64,000 bases of DNA from Mesopusillimonas faecipullorum (GCF_020539505.1 NZ_JACDXW010000001.1:649720-713719); one strand, 5' to 3'. Counted from the first letter of the stretch, positions 18,368 to 28,135 are shown. Made by a program: numbers and translations. The notes: generated from the sequence alone by a model not told the origin.

Positions 18368-19030
18368 CTAAGACGAGCGCGTTTTAGTGGGCGCGGCGCG
18401 TTTGCGCGGCGCTTTTTTGGCGGTCGACTTAGCCGCGGGTTTAGCCTTTGGCTTATCGTCGTGACCGGGGCTGGCCTGGGGCGGCATGCTGGCCGCTGTG
18501 GCCGTAGCCAGGCTCTCGAACTGCTGCTGCAACATGTTCCACCAAGCTTGGGCAGCCTCGGTTAAAGGCTCGGCTGCTTGGGCGGCAGCGTCTTTTGAGG
18601 TGTCTTCGGGGGCGCTGCCTGCTGTGTCGTTACCCCGAGCCGGCTTGATCTTGGCCTGCCCCGAGGGCTTGATGCCCAGCGCGACGTCTAGCGGCGAAGG
18701 CGCACTGGCGCTTTCGGGGGAAAAACCCATATAAGACTTGAGCGTGCTAAGCGTAGCGCGCTGCACTTCTAGGGCTTGAATGGAACTGGAGAGCATGGAC
18801 AGGTTCAACCTGAGCCAGCTTTCGACAGCCCGCATATCGGCAATGCGGCGGTCGAGCTCTTCGGTCGTCATGGGGCTGGCTGCCATCGGCTGCTGAAATA
18901 AGCCACCACCCGCGCTGACGTTTTGCCAAGCTTGCCGCATCATTTCCATGCTGGCCAGCAAAGGGTTCTGGTCGGTGACCCCGTGACCAAAGCCGGGCAG
19001 TACAAATGGATTGCCGTGCTGTGTATTCAT
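18368..19030 (-). CDS. phaM: PhaM-like polyhydroxyalkanoate granule regulatory protein
   Basis: A 220-residue protein with the organisation of PhaM. The N-terminal half has the conserved segment EELDRRIADMRAVESWLRLN and the following LSMLSSSIQALEVQRATL. A variable linker comes next, then an Ala/Pro-rich region and a strongly basic Lys/Ala/Pro tail (KPAAKSTAKKAPRKRAA) resembling histone H1, which binds DNA. In Cupriavidus, PhaM links PHA granules to the nucleoid and activates PHA synthase. The acidic and basic low-complexity tail and the betaproteobacterial context support the call. No other pha gene is in the window, and it appears monocistronic. Confidence 0.75.
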   Translation of the reverse strand: MNTQHGNPFVLPGFGHGVTDQNPLLASMEMMRQAWQNVSAGGGLFQQPMAASPMTTEELDRRIADMRAVESWLRLNLSMLSSSIQALEVQRATLSTLKSYMGFSPESASAPSPLDVALGIKPSGQAKIKPARGNDTAGSAPEDTSKDAAAQAAEPLTEAAQAWWNMLQQQFESLATATAASMPPQASPGHDDKPKAKPAAKSTAKKAPRKRAAPTKTRSS

Positions 19031-19123
19031 GGAGGCTCCTTGTATCAGTAGCGAATTAGCCGGAAGAGACTTCGAACAATACTATACTCGCCTGCGGTGT
19101 CGACTAGACCCGCCCCTTTATAT

Positions 19124-19930
19124 TTAGCGCAACAAACTGTCTAGAATCACCCATTCGGCCTCTACCGTGAAAGCGTCGGTTTTCAGGAGCTCCCACAGAG
19201 TGTCCATATCGGCGGTTTGGAAAGCGTCTACCTCGCCATCGAGGTTACGAGGCGTTACCCCTTCGGGCAGCACGCAATCGCTGACCAAAGCATCTTCTAC
19301 CTGATAACCCTCGGGTAAACGTTTATGCAAACGTGAAACCAGGCGCAGCGGCGTACGCGGCAGCAGCAAATCGGCTTCCAGCCCTGCTTCTTCGTGGCTT
19401 TCGCGCAGCAAGGAGTCTTCCAGCGTTTCACCGGCGGCGGCAAGCCCCCCAGCCAGGGTGTCCCACATGCCTGGGTCAGTGGACTTGGTCGAGGCGCGCA
19501 GTGCTATCCACAACTCGCCCTTGGGCGTCCAGGCATTCAGGTGTACCGCACGGGTCAATAGACCCAGCGGCCTGAAGGCCCCGCGTTCCATGCAACCAAG
19601 ATGGCTACCTTCGCCCACCACATCGAGTAGTTCGTCGCGCCAACTGCGCAGACAACCTGCGTCTTGGAGCGTTTGCGCAACTTGAGCCAGCATGGCGTCG
19701 ACCCCGCCGCCTTTAGCCTGCGGCGCCAAGGTGACCGATTCGTAATGGATGGAAACGCCCGCCAAACCCGCCATGGCTTGCGCGGCACGCGGCATCACCC
19801 AGCCCGCGACCCGCCCTTGAATGACCAGCGGGCGCGCACGCGCAGGCGGCAATTGCTGAATGCGGGGAATAAGACGAGCTTTGCGGATTTCGAGATCCGC
19901 TCGGAGCGAATGAGCCAATTCCAGTTTCAT
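19124..19930 (-). CDS. Nudix hydrolase with N-terminal DUF4743-like domain
   Basis: The C-terminal half holds a complete Nudix box, G-x5-E-x7-REx2EEx-G, read as GGLAAAGETLEDSLLRES followed by HEEAGLE. It would hydrolyse a nucleoside diphosphate linked to another moiety. The N-terminal 110 residues form the accessory domain seen in thiamine-pyrophosphokinase-associated (Tnr3-like) Nudix proteins (GRVAGWVMPRAA, LRSWRDELLDVVG). After WDTLAGG a typical beta-strand and helix layout follows to the end. I used the ATG preceding KLELAHSLRADLE; an ATG 15 codons upstream is possible. It has no operon partner. Confidence 0.8.
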   Translation of the reverse strand: MKLELAHSLRADLEIRKARLIPRIQQLPPARARPLVIQGRVAGWVMPRAAQAMAGLAGVSIHYESVTLAPQAKGGGVDAMLAQVAQTLQDAGCLRSWRDELLDVVGEGSHLGCMERGAFRPLGLLTRAVHLNAWTPKGELWIALRASTKSTDPGMWDTLAGGLAAAGETLEDSLLRESHEEAGLEADLLLPRTPLRLVSRLHKRLPEGYQVEDALVSDCVLPEGVTPRNLDGEVDAFQTADMDTLWELLKTDAFTVEAEWVILDSLLR

Positions 19931-20009
19931 GTGCGCATTGTAAAACGAGCCGCATATAGGCACACTAGGCATCAACCTGGCTCAGGAACCATGCCTAGAT
20001 CAGGTTGGC

Positions 20010-20015
20010 TATAAT
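20010..20015 (+). promoter_or_regulatory. Candidate -10 element upstream of coxB
   Basis: A perfect TATAAT hexamer lies about 170 bases before coxB and just after the Nudix gene divergence. No good -35 is seen at 16-18 bases. A short leader ORF (20043-20156) follows but has no supporting motif. Confidence 0.35.
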
Positions 20016-20185
20016 TCGCGAGTTAATTTGGAAGAAACAACCATGAGCAGGCAACGGCTGAGGTGTCCTCGCACCGCCAACCCAAGCCTGCCGTCCAATC
20101 ACAGCAAGTCGTACACACGCTTTTCCGGCTTGGCTCGACCTAGCCTGCAAGCGTAGTCAGGTTTGCATCGTATTTCGAGGTCAGC

Positions 20186-21346
20186 ATGAAGAAGGTGAGA
20201 GGGGTACTAGGAGCAAGCACGCTGCTGCTGACTGGCGCAGCCGCCGCACAGGTGGGTAACATGCCCGGCGGCCCACGCGTCAATCAGCTCAACCTGCCGG
20301 AAGGGGTGTCTGTCATCGCACAAGACATCGCTTGGTTGCATTGGATGATGCTCATCATCTGTACCATCATTTTCGTTGGCGTCTTCGGCGTCATGTTCTA
20401 TTCCATCATTCGGCACCGCAAGTCCCGTGGTTACAAGGCTTCGCAGTTCCATGAGCACCTAGGCGTCGAAGTCGCCTGGACAGTGATTCCTTTCCTTATC
20501 GTCATCGGTATGGCCTTACCCGCCACGCGCACGGTGGTGGCCATGAAAGACACGTCCAATTCCGACCTTACCGTCAAGGCTGTGGGTTACCAATGGAAAT
20601 GGGGCTACGAATATCTTGATGGTGCCGCCAAAGACGTCAAGTTCTTGTCTACGCTGTCTACGCCCCACAGCCAGATCATGGGCACTGAACCGCGCACCGA
20701 CCTTTACCTGATGGAAGTCGACAACCCCCTGGTTGTCCCCGTCGACAAAAAAGTCCGTGTCGTCGTCACTTCCGCCGACGTCATCCACTCCTGGATGGTG
20801 CCCGACCTGGGCGTCAAACAAGACGCCATCCCCGGCTTCCTGCGCGACATCTGGTTCCGCGCTCAAAAGGTCGGCACCTACCGTGGTCAGTGCGCCGAGC
20901 TTTGCGGCAAAGACCACGCCTTCATGCCTATTGTCGTCGAGGTTCTCAGCCAGGAAGACTACGACGCCTGGGCCGCCGAGCAGCGCCAAGCCATGGCTGC
21001 CGCCGCCGACGACCCCAACAAGGAATGGACAGCCGAAGAGCTCATCGCCCGTGGCGAAAAAGTCTACGCGGCCAACTGCGTGGCCTGCCACCAGGCTTCG
21101 GGCAAGGGCATGCCGCCCACATTCCCTGCGCTTGATGGTGACGAAAAAATCGTGCTTGGCCCCAAAGATCCCCAAATCGACATCGTGCTCGACGGTGTGG
21201 CGGGTACGGCCATGGCTCCTTTCCGCGATCGCATGAGCGATACCGAGATCGCAGCTGTCATCACCTACACGCGTAATGCCTGGAGTAACGCCGGCAAGGG
21301 TAGCGACCCCGTCGTACAGCCCTCCGACGTCAGCGCCAAGCGTTGA
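20186..21346 (+). CDS. coxB: Cytochrome c oxidase subunit II with fused cytochrome c domain
   Basis: A 386-residue subunit of an aa3/caa3-type terminal oxidase. It has a signal peptide (ending TGAAAAQ), two membrane helices (about residues 50-75 and 95-115), the aromatic electron-entry motif YQWKWGYEY, and the CuA site with GQCAELCGKDHAFM (Cys-x3-Cys-x3-His-x2-Met) and an earlier His in DVIHSW. After an Ala-rich linker, a class I cytochrome c domain carries CVACH and a probable Met ligand in TAMAPF. The fused haem domain is typical of betaproteobacterial enzymes. It is the first gene of the cox cluster. Confidence 0.95.
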   Translation: MKKVRGVLGASTLLLTGAAAAQVGNMPGGPRVNQLNLPEGVSVIAQDIAWLHWMMLIICTIIFVGVFGVMFYSIIRHRKSRGYKASQFHEHLGVEVAWTVIPFLIVIGMALPATRTVVAMKDTSNSDLTVKAVGYQWKWGYEYLDGAAKDVKFLSTLSTPHSQIMGTEPRTDLYLMEVDNPLVVPVDKKVRVVVTSADVIHSWMVPDLGVKQDAIPGFLRDIWFRAQKVGTYRGQCAELCGKDHAFMPIVVEVLSQEDYDAWAAEQRQAMAAAADDPNKEWTAEELIARGEKVYAANCVACHQASGKGMPPTFPALDGDEKIVLGPKDPQIDIVLDGVAGTAMAPFRDRMSDTEIAAVITYTRNAWSNAGKGSDPVVQPSDVSAKR

Positions 21347-21430
21347 ACGACCGCATGACCATCACGCATACCACCGTTTTCATCGCAGCCGCCCGAAGCG
21401 GCGGCGCGATACAGTAGGAAGGAGTCCGAC

Positions 21431-23032
21431 ATGAGCAGTATTGCTGCCGATCACGTCCCCGCCCAGCACGGCCACGACGATCACGCCCACGGCCCACAAA
21501 AAGGCTGGCGCCGTTGGCTGTTCGCCACCAACCACAAAGACATCGGGACGATGTATCTCATCTTCTCGTTCATGATGCTGCTGGAAGGCGGCACTCTGGC
21601 GCTGCTGCTGCGTACCGAGCTGTTCGAGCCCGGTCTGCAGTTTTTCCAGCCCGACCTGTTTAACCAGTTCACCACCATGCACGGCATCATCATGGTGTTC
21701 GGTGCGATCATGCCGGCCTTCGTGGGCTTCGCCAACTGGATGATTCCGCTGCAAATCGGCGCATCCGACATGGCGTTCGCGCGCATGAACAACTTCAGCT
21801 TCTGGCTGCTGCCTGTGGGCGCCATCCTGCTGACAACGTCGTTCTTCATGCCAGGCGGCGCCACCGCAGCGGGCTGGACACTGTACGCACCGCTGTCGCA
21901 GCAAATGGGTCCCGGCATGGATTTTGCCATCCTGGCCATCCACATCCTGGGCGCGTCGTCCATCATGGGGGCCATCAACATCGTTGTCACCGTCCTGGGC
22001 ATGCGCGCCCCCGGCATGACGCTGATGAAGATGCCGCTGTTCTGCTGGACGTGGCTGATTACCGCCTACCTGCTGATTGCCGTCATGCCCGTGCTGGCCG
22101 CCGCCGTTACCATGCTGCTCACCGACCGTCACTTCGGTACCGCGTTCTTCAACGCAGCCGCAGGCGGCGACCCGGTCCTGTACCAGCACGTGTTCTGGTT
22201 CTTCGGTCACCCCGAGGTCTACATCATGATTCTGCCGGCCTTCGGCATCGTGTCCGCCATCGTGCCTGCGTTCTCGCGCAAGCCGCTGTTTGGCTACGCA
22301 TCCATGGTGTACGCCACAGCCGCCATCGCCATTCTTTCCTTCCTGGTGTGGGCGCACCACATGTTCGCCACCGGCATGCCGGTCACCGGCCAGCTGTACT
22401 TCATGTACGCCACCATGCTTATTTCCATACCCACCGGTGTGAAAATATTCAACTGGGTGGCCACCATGTGGCGTGGTTCGCTTAGTTTTGAAACCCCCAT
22501 GCTGTTCGCGATCGGCTTTATCTTCGTGTTCACCGTGGGCGGCTTCACCGGCCTGATCCTGGCTGTTGCCCCCATCGACATCGCCGTTCACGACACCTAC
22601 TACGTAGTGGCCCACTTCCATTACGTGCTGGTGGCCGGCTCGCTGTTCGCGCTGTTTGGCGGGGCCTACTACTGGCTACCCAAATGGACAGGCCGGATGT
22701 ACGACGAACGCCTGGGCAAACTCCACTTCTGGTCCAGCCTGATCTCGTTCAACATCACGTTCTTCCCCATGCACTTCCTGGGCTTGGCCGGCATGCCGCG
22801 TCGTTATGCCGATTACGCCCTGCAGTTCACCGACTTCCACCAAATCGCCACGATTGGCGCATTCTGGTTCGGTCTGTCGCAACTGATCTTCCTGTATGTC
22901 GTGCTCAAGGCTTACTCGGGCCGTGGCGAACCCGCCCCCGCCAAGCCCTGGGAAGGCGCTGAAGGCCTGGAATGGACGGTGCCATCGCCCGCTCCGTTCC
23001 ACACCTTCGAAGAGCCACCAGTCGTTAAATAA
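21431..23032 (+). CDS. ctaD: Cytochrome c oxidase subunit I
   Basis: The 533-residue haem a/haem a3-CuB catalytic subunit. The N-terminus is His-rich (HGHDDHAHG), followed by [14 protein letters not shown]. Proton-channel and ligand motifs are present: [14 protein letters not shown], the D-channel region, [20 protein letters not shown] with the CuB His-Tyr crosslink pair, [12 protein letters not shown] and [16 protein letters not shown] with the haem ligands. It has twelve helices. It follows coxB and precedes the small assembly ORF, with the oxidase subunits all on one strand. Confidence 0.97.
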   Translation: MSSIAADHVPAQHGHDDHAHGPQKGWRRWLFATNHKDIGTMYLIFSFMMLLEGGTLALLLRTELFEPGLQFFQPDLFNQFTTMHGIIMVFGAIMPAFVGFANWMIPLQIGASDMAFARMNNFSFWLLPVGAILLTTSFFMPGGATAAGWTLYAPLSQQMGPGMDFAILAIHILGASSIMGAINIVVTVLGMRAPGMTLMKMPLFCWTWLITAYLLIAVMPVLAAAVTMLLTDRHFGTAFFNAAAGGDPVLYQHVFWFFGHPEVYIMILPAFGIVSAIVPAFSRKPLFGYASMVYATAAIAILSFLVWAHHMFATGMPVTGQLYFMYATMLISIPTGVKIFNWVATMWRGSLSFETPMLFAIGFIFVFTVGGFTGLILAVAPIDIAVHDTYYVVAHFHYVLVAGSLFALFGGAYYWLPKWTGRMYDERLGKLHFWSSLISFNITFFPMHFLGLAGMPRRYADYALQFTDFHQIATIGAFWFGLSQLIFLYVVLKAYSGRGEPAPAKPWEGAEGLEWTVPSPAPFHTFEEPPVVK

Positions 23033-23048
23033 ACGGGAACGCCAATCC

Positions 23049-23162
23049 ATGACCACCCCTCAGCAACGCCGCCGCAACCGTCTTATGGGCATTATTTTGG
23101 CCATCGTAGTAGTGGCCATCTATGTCTGGATATTCGTGCGCGGCAGCGAATTGCTGAACTAA
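23049..23162 (+). CDS. Cytochrome oxidase small assembly protein
   Basis: A 37-residue single-helix membrane protein: a basic N-terminus (QQRRRNRLMG) and one hydrophobic helix (IILAIVVVAIYVWIFV). Genes of this size and sequence type stand directly after ctaD in many Burkholderiales and are annotated as oxidase small assembly proteins. It lies 16 bases after ctaD and 11 bases before the DUF2970 gene, so translation in the same mRNA is likely. Confidence 0.8.
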   Translation: MTTPQQRRRNRLMGIILAIVVVAIYVWIFVRGSELLN

Positions 23163-23173
23163 AGAATTACGCC

Positions 23174-23401
23174 ATGTCCGACGATATCCGCGAACTCGCT
23201 CAACGCAAGCTGAATTTCTTCCAGACGCTCAAAGCCGTCTTGTGGGGGTTCTTCGGCGTGCGCAAGGGCAAAGGCTACCAGCAAGACATCAGCCAACTGA
23301 ATCCAGTGCACCTGATCATTGCCGCTATTCTTGCCACTGTACTGTTTGTTGTCGGCCTGGTTCTGATTGCCCAATGGTTCGTAGGGCAAGCGGTAAGCTG
23401 A
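23174..23401 (+). CDS. DUF2970 membrane protein
   Basis: A 75-residue protein with the DUF2970 pattern: FFQTLKAVLWGFFGVRKGKGY, shown by FQTLKAVLWGFFGVR, then a conserved HLIIAAILATVLFVVGLVLIA helix, read as PVHLIIAAILATVLF. The function is unknown; the family is regularly found in the cytochrome oxidase loci of betaproteobacteria, next to ctaG. Here ctaG, which usually lies beside it, is missing. Confidence 0.85.
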   Translation: MSDDIRELAQRKLNFFQTLKAVLWGFFGVRKGKGYQQDISQLNPVHLIIAAILATVLFVVGLVLIAQWFVGQAVS

Positions 23402-23482
23402 TTCAGGTTTTCGTAGTCCCGCTGTTTCTAATACGCCCGGCCCGGCCGGCATCTATAACAAAGACATCTGTAGGAGAGCACC

Positions 23483-24358
23483 ATGAGCGCAAGTCATTCG
23501 GCTCACGGCAACGAAGCACCGTACTATTACGTGCCCCACGATTCCGCGCACCCTGTTCGCGCCAGCGTCTCTCTGCTGGCCGTATTGCTGGGCGCCGCAT
23601 TCTGGCTCAATGGCTATCAAGCGGGCTTCTGGGCCTTCCTGGTAGGCATCGCGGCTTTGTTTGTCGTGTTGTACAGGTGGTTCGGCGATGCCATTCGAGA
23701 ATCGGAAAGCGGCCTGAACAGCAAACGCGTGGACAACGCCTATCGCTGGAGCATGGCTTGGTTCATTTTCTCCGAGGTCATGTTCTTTGCGGCCTTCTTC
23801 GGCGCATTGTGGTACATCCGCACCATCTCTACCCCGCTGCTTTCCAATATGGAGCACCAGGCGCTGTTGTGGCCTTCGTTCACCGGTAGCTGGCCCAACT
23901 TTGGCCCTGCCAACATAGTCGAACCCTTCGAGGCCATGGGCCCCTTCTGGTTGCCCACGATCAACACGGCCCTGCTGCTTACCTCGGGCCTGACGCTGAC
24001 CATTGCCCACCATGCGCTGCGCGCAGCGCATCGCAACAAGGCCATCTTCTGGTTGCTGGCCACGGTTATTCTGGGTTTTGTGTTCGTGTTCTGTCAGGCC
24101 TACGAGTACTACCATGCCTACACCGACCTGAACCTGCGCTTTGACTCCGGCGCCTTCGGCTCGCTGTTCTACATGCTCACGGGCTTCCACGGTTTCCACG
24201 TGATTCTTGGTGCCTCCATGCTCACGGTGATCATGTTCCGCATGATTCGCGGCCACTTCACAGCCGATCATCATTTCGGTTTTGAGGGTGCCGCCTGGTA
24301 TTGGCACTTTGTAGACGTGGTGTGGCTGGGCTTGTACCTGTTCGTGTACTGGTTCTAA
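23483..24358 (+). CDS. ctaE: Cytochrome c oxidase subunit III
   Basis: The 291-residue subunit III, with seven helices. It shows YYYVPHDSAHPV at the N-terminus, RWSMAWFIFSEVMFFAAFFGALWY (key part FIFSEVMFFAAFF), the long periplasmic loop typical of the proteobacterial subunit, and GFHGFHVILGASML and WHFVDVVWLGLYLFVYW at the C-terminus. It stabilises the catalytic core and proton uptake. A terminator follows, so it closes the coxB operon. Confidence 0.96.
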   Translation: MSASHSAHGNEAPYYYVPHDSAHPVRASVSLLAVLLGAAFWLNGYQAGFWAFLVGIAALFVVLYRWFGDAIRESESGLNSKRVDNAYRWSMAWFIFSEVMFFAAFFGALWYIRTISTPLLSNMEHQALLWPSFTGSWPNFGPANIVEPFEAMGPFWLPTINTALLLTSGLTLTIAHHALRAAHRNKAIFWLLATVILGFVFVFCQAYEYYHAYTDLNLRFDSGAFGSLFYMLTGFHGFHVILGASMLTVIMFRMIRGHFTADHHFGFEGAAWYWHFVDVVWLGLYLFVYWF

Positions 24359-24379
24359 ACCGCACTCAGCACCACAAAC

Positions 24380-24411
24380 AAAGGCCGACTGCTCATGCAG
24401 CCGGCCTTTTT
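24380..24411 (+). terminator. Intrinsic terminator after ctaE
   Basis: AAAGGCCG and CGGCCTTT pair around an inner CTGC/GCAG stem with a TCAT loop, and TTTTT follows. The A-rich left side also gives some terminator activity for the convergent twin-TM gene. Confidence 0.85.
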
Positions 24412-24430
24412 GTTAACGATGCAGCCAATA

Positions 24431-24643
24431 TCAGCGCGGGCGTATGCCCGAGGCTTCTATCCAACCCAGGCTGTGCGCCAGCAACACCAATAGAAACAGC
24501 GCTATAGACAGCCCTACGCGCCAGGTCAAGGCATTCGCGGTACGATTGGTCTTGCCCTTATCGCGCATCAGGAACACCAGGGCGCAAGCCAGACTGCCCA
24601 GGATACCCAGCATTGCCAGCATTACCACGTAGCCCATGAACAC
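24431..24643 (-). CDS. Twin transmembrane protein (DUF2909-like)
   Basis: A 70-residue protein with two hydrophobic helices: VVMLAMLGILGSLACALVFL, and GLSIALFLLVLLAHSLGW, separated by a charged loop (MRDKGKTNRTANALTWR). The loop RDKGK.NR..NALTWRVGLSI is characteristic of the small twin-transmembrane family found between ctaE and SURF1 in Burkholderiales. It is the only gene of the oxidase region on the minus strand. Function unknown, presumably oxidase assembly. Confidence 0.8.
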   Translation of the reverse strand: MFMGYVVMLAMLGILGSLACALVFLMRDKGKTNRTANALTWRVGLSIALFLLVLLAHSLGWIEASGIRPR

Positions 24644-24721
24644 CCCTAAAAAAATTCACTTTTGCCTAGCCGAGAGCTTACCGTTGGGCTCGCGACAACA
24701 ACGCTTTCCATTATCGCAGAC

Positions 24722-25501
24722 ATGGCTTCACCGTCGCTGAATCTGCGTAACCTGCTGGCGCTGCTACTGCTGCTTGCCCTTATCGTGCTGTGCGTTTCAT
24801 TAGGGCGCTGGCAACTGGACCGCGCCGCAGAGCGCGAGGGTATTGCGCGTGCCATAGCGGCAGAGCGCCATGGGCCGCCTGTGCGACTGTCAGCCGCAGT
24901 CTCGACTGATGAACTGCGCGAATGGCGGCCCGCCATAGCCGAGGGACATTGGCTGAATGAGTATTCCGTCTTGCTGGACAATCGCAACCAAGACGGGCGA
25001 CCCGGCATGTGGTTGGCTACGCCGCTGCGCCTGGACGACGGTTCGGATCAAGCCGTGCTGGTATTGCGCGGCTGGCTGGTTCGCCCCATGGGCCAGGAAA
25101 CACCGGGTTTGCCTGAGGCCTCAACGGCACGACAAGAAGTGTCGGGGCAGCTACGTGCGCACGTACCGCAGCTGTACGAAATCTGGCAGCGCAGCGGGCA
25201 AGACAGCAGCGCCTTGCCACTGGAATGGGGAGCAGCCCAGCCCCCCTTGGTACAGAATCTGGATCTCGCGCGCTTAGAACGCGCAACTGGCTTAAAATTG
25301 CTCCCGATCGTGTTAGAGCAGACAGGCGGTGCACCGCCCGGCGATACGCTTAAGCGCGAATGGCCGACTCCTTCACTGGATGCGGACAAGAATCGCGGCT
25401 ATGCCCTTCAGTGGTTTGGTTTCGCCGTTATTGCAGGCGTCGCTGCCCTACTGTTGTTATGGCGATGGTTCAGGCCACGCCGCGCCGCCAAGCCAAGTTG
25501 A
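24722..25501 (+). CDS. SURF1-like cytochrome oxidase assembly protein
   Basis: A 259-residue inner-membrane protein with a helix at each end: NLLALLLLLALIVLCVSLG, and the C-terminal FAVIAGVAALLLLW. It has the SURF1 signature LGRWQLDRAAEREG near the first helix, LDNRNQDGRPG and VLRGWLVRP in the periplasmic domain and NRGYALQWFGFA before the second helix. The protein helps insert haem a into subunit I. The ATG start is chosen; the frame extends upstream through a TTG without a ribosome binding site. It begins a second oxidase-assembly run with the SCO-like protein, ctaA and ctaB. Confidence 0.9.
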   Translation: MASPSLNLRNLLALLLLLALIVLCVSLGRWQLDRAAEREGIARAIAAERHGPPVRLSAAVSTDELREWRPAIAEGHWLNEYSVLLDNRNQDGRPGMWLATPLRLDDGSDQAVLVLRGWLVRPMGQETPGLPEASTARQEVSGQLRAHVPQLYEIWQRSGQDSSALPLEWGAAQPPLVQNLDLARLERATGLKLLPIVLEQTGGAPPGDTLKREWPTPSLDADKNRGYALQWFGFAVIAGVAALLLLWRWFRPRRAAKPS

Positions 25502-25585
25502 CGACAGGCGGCATGCCCCAACGGCATCCACCGCAAGCCCCGCATACTTACCTCTTGCATAGAGACCTCGTTTCAAGGACCCACC

Positions 25586-26224
25586 GTGGCAAGTCCCTCT
25601 CATTCCGCAGCACCCGCACGCAAACGCTCTCTTCTACCTGTGGTGGGCGTGCTGGTCGTGTGTTTGGCCCCTTTGCTACTGGCGTTTCTGGCTTATTTTC
25701 TGCCAGACACTTTTTTCAGGCCGGAAGGTTCGAGCAACTACGGCACACTTATCGAACCCCAGCGGCCCGTGCCCGCTGCCGAGGCCTTGGGTCTGGCAAC
25801 CCTGGACGGCGAGCCCTTCGATTTGAAGAGCCTGGCAGGCAAATGGGTGTTGGCCACTGCGGACGTAGCCGAATGCCCCGAATCCTGTGCCACCAAACTT
25901 TTCATCTTGCGTAACTCTCACGCCACGCAGGGCAAAAACGTAGACCGCCTGCGTCGCGTCTGGTTCGTGCTCGACGATGGGCCCGTCCCCGAGAAGGTCT
26001 TGGAGGCCTATCAGGGCGCCGTCATGGTAAGAGTTGACCCGAGCAAACTGGCGGCTTTCGTCGCCCCCGACGCCTCGCCTGCCGATTTACAGCAAGCTTT
26101 GCGCGAGCCCATGTGGATTATCGATCCCCTGGGCAATCTGATGATGTCTTATTCCACCGACTCCGACCCTATGCGCGTGCGTAAAGACATCAGCAAGCTC
26201 CTGTTCAATTCTCGTATCGGTTAG
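25586..26224 (+). CDS. Membrane-anchored SCO/thioredoxin-like oxidase assembly protein
   Basis: A 212-residue protein with one N-terminal helix (LLPVVGVLVVCLAPLLLAFL) and a periplasmic domain of thioredoxin/SCO fold. FDLKSLAGKWVLATADVAEC and the motif AECPESCATKLF give Cys-x3-Cys, the spacing of SCO copper chaperones. WFVLDDGP and MWIIDPLGNLMMSY match the later SCO strands; a clear distal SCO His is not evident. It starts at GTG with AAGGA upstream. It is probably the betaproteobacterial protein mislabelled in some annotations as subunit I. It lies eight bases before ctaA. Confidence 0.7.
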   Translation: MASPSHSAAPARKRSLLPVVGVLVVCLAPLLLAFLAYFLPDTFFRPEGSSNYGTLIEPQRPVPAAEALGLATLDGEPFDLKSLAGKWVLATADVAECPESCATKLFILRNSHATQGKNVDRLRRVWFVLDDGPVPEKVLEAYQGAVMVRVDPSKLAAFVAPDASPADLQQALREPMWIIDPLGNLMMSYSTDSDPMRVRKDISKLLFNSRIG

Positions 26225-26231
26225 GCCATTT

Positions 26232-27245
26232 ATGTTGGAACGCATACGCGCGCGCTATCGCAAGCTGGTTTTCTTTACCTGGTTCCTGACGCTGGACCTG
26301 ATCATGTTTGGCGCTTTCGTGCGCCTGACGGACTCGGGCTTGGGCTGCCCGGATTGGCCCGGTTGCTACGGCAAGCTGTCGCCCATCGGGGCGGCGCACC
26401 ATATTCGCGAGGCCTACGAGACCATGCCTTTTGGGCCGGTCAGTTTCCCCAAGGCCTGGATAGAGATGATTCACCGTTATGTGGGCTCTTTGCTGGGTCT
26501 GCTGATCATCTTTATCGTCATCATGGCCTGGCGCCACCGCAAGGTGTTGAGCCATAGCCCCAAGCTGGCCATCTTTACGCTGTTTGCCGTATGCCTGCAA
26601 GGTGCTTTTGGCGCCTGGACAGTCACCATGCAGCTGATGCCTATTATCGTGACCTCACACCTCTTGGGCGGCATGGGCTTGCTGGCACTGATGACCTGGC
26701 TGGCCGCACGCGAGAAATCGCACGCGCCTATCCCGGCTGAGGCAAAGCGTTGGCAACCTTGGGTCGCTGTGGGTTTGGCCTTGCTGTTCGTCCAAATCGC
26801 ATTGGGCGGTTGGGTCAGCACCAACTACGCCGCCTTGGCCTGTATGGATTTCCCCACCTGCCAAGGGCAGTGGGTGCCCACCATGGACATGCACGGCGGT
26901 TTTTCGCTGATCCGCGGGCTGGGGGAATTACCCTCAGGCGAGGCTATCTCGCAGCATGCGCTGGTTGCCATCCATTGGGTACACCGCAACTTTGCCTTCC
27001 TGATATTTGCCTATCTGGGGGTGTTGGGCTGGAAACTGCGAGCCTATGAAGGCGTGCGCACCCCCGCTACGCTGTTGTTGCTCCTGTTGCTGGCTCAACT
27101 TCTGACCGGCCTCACCACCATCTTTTTCCAATGGCCGCTGCTGATCGCCGTTTTGCATAATGGCGGTGCTGCGGGTCTGACGCTATTTTGCGTCACGCTG
27201 CTGGTGCGCCTGCATCGTAGCGGCCAAGCTAAAATAGGTCTATGA
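26232..27245 (+). CDS. ctaA: Haem A synthase (COX15/CtaA)
   Basis: A 337-residue protein with eight helices that oxidises the C8 methyl of haem O to the formyl group of haem A. It has the paired-Cys extracytoplasmic loop with [17 protein letters not shown], the helix His residues in [12 protein letters not shown] and [10 protein letters not shown], and the second-half repeat with [10 protein letters not shown] and [12 protein letters not shown]. It overlaps ctaB by four bases (ATGA), so translation is coupled. Confidence 0.95.
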   Translation: MLERIRARYRKLVFFTWFLTLDLIMFGAFVRLTDSGLGCPDWPGCYGKLSPIGAAHHIREAYETMPFGPVSFPKAWIEMIHRYVGSLLGLLIIFIVIMAWRHRKVLSHSPKLAIFTLFAVCLQGAFGAWTVTMQLMPIIVTSHLLGGMGLLALMTWLAAREKSHAPIPAEAKRWQPWVAVGLALLFVQIALGGWVSTNYAALACMDFPTCQGQWVPTMDMHGGFSLIRGLGELPSGEAISQHALVAIHWVHRNFAFLIFAYLGVLGWKLRAYEGVRTPATLLLLLLLAQLLTGLTTIFFQWPLLIAVLHNGGAAGLTLFCVTLLVRLHRSGQAKIGL

Positions 27246-28135
27246 GCAGTCTTTCCGCCACCCCCTCCGTTTCGCTTTGGCGCCAATACATGGTGCTGAC
27301 CAAGCCGCGCGTCACGCAGCTGGCCGTGTTCTGTGCCGTCATCGGCATGTTTCTGGCCAGCCCCGGCTTGCCAGACCTAGGCTTGGTTGTTGCCGCCACG
27401 GTGGGCATCTGGTTGATGGCTGCGGCTGCCTTCGCCATTAACTGCCTGATAGAACAAGAAGTCGACGCCAAGATGGCGCGCACCGCCCGCCGCGCCACCG
27501 CACAAGGCACGATTTCCAATACCCAGGTGTTGGCGGGTTCGGGCCTGCTGGGTGGCTTGGGCATGCTGATTCTGTACCACTGGGTCAACCCCCTGACCAT
27601 GTGGCTGACTTTTGCCACCTTTGTGGGCTACGCCGTCATTTACACGGTGCTGCTCAAGCCACGCACCCCACAGAATATTGTCATAGGTGGGCTGTCAGGG
27701 GCCATGCCACCGGCGCTGGGCTGGGCGGCGGTGGCCGATGCCGTACCAGCGGAAGCCTGGCTATTGGTGCTGATCATCTTCATCTGGACGCCTCCGCATT
27801 TCTGGGCACTGGCCTTGTACCGTAATACCGATTACGCAAAGTCGGGCTTGCCCATGCTGCCCATTACCCATGGCGGCCCTTTTACCCGACTGCATATTTT
27901 GCTTTACAGCTTTGCGCTGTTCGCCTCCAGCCTGCTGCCGTTCGTCATTCGCATGAACGGCATTCCTTACCTGATTGCCGCCTGCCTGCTTAGCGGTCGC
28001 TTTTTATGGTTGGCCTGGCAACTCTACCGCGAGTACAGCGACGCTCTGGCGCGCAAGCTGTTTTTCTTCTCCATCGTGTACCTAGGCTTGCTTTTTGCAG
28101 CTTTGCTGATTGACCATTGGATCAGTCTGATCTGA
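27242..28135 (+). CDS. ctaB: Protohaem IX farnesyltransferase (haem O synthase)
   Basis: A 297-residue UbiA-superfamily enzyme that adds a farnesyl group to protohaem. The first Asp-rich motif region is [21 protein letters not shown], shown as [15 protein letters not shown]. The second is [17 protein letters not shown], with the conserved [11 protein letters not shown] and [15 protein letters not shown]. About nine helices. The overlap with ctaA fits the haem O to haem A sequence. The SCO1 gene that often follows ctaB is not here. Confidence 0.96.
   Translation: MSSLSATPSVSLWRQYMVLTKPRVTQLAVFCAVIGMFLASPGLPDLGLVVAATVGIWLMAAAAFAINCLIEQEVDAKMARTARRATAQGTISNTQVLAGSGLLGGLGMLILYHWVNPLTMWLTFATFVGYAVIYTVLLKPRTPQNIVIGGLSGAMPPALGWAAVADAVPAEAWLLVLIIFIWTPPHFWALALYRNTDYAKSGLPMLPITHGGPFTRLHILLYSFALFASSLLPFVIRMNGIPYLIAACLLSGRFLWLAWQLYREYSDALARKLFFFSIVYLGLLFAALLIDHWISLI

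Noticed and set aside
20043..20156. 37-codon ORF before coxB as a leader peptide gene
   Set aside because: Basic low-complexity peptide, no codons suggesting attenuation, no good ribosome binding site.
21380..22621. Long minus-strand frame opposite ctaD
   Set aside because: Shadow of the conserved ctaD coding sequence, rich in His, Gly and Gln as expected of an antisense frame.
23453..24307. Minus-strand frame opposite ctaE
   Set aside because: Shadow of subunit III.
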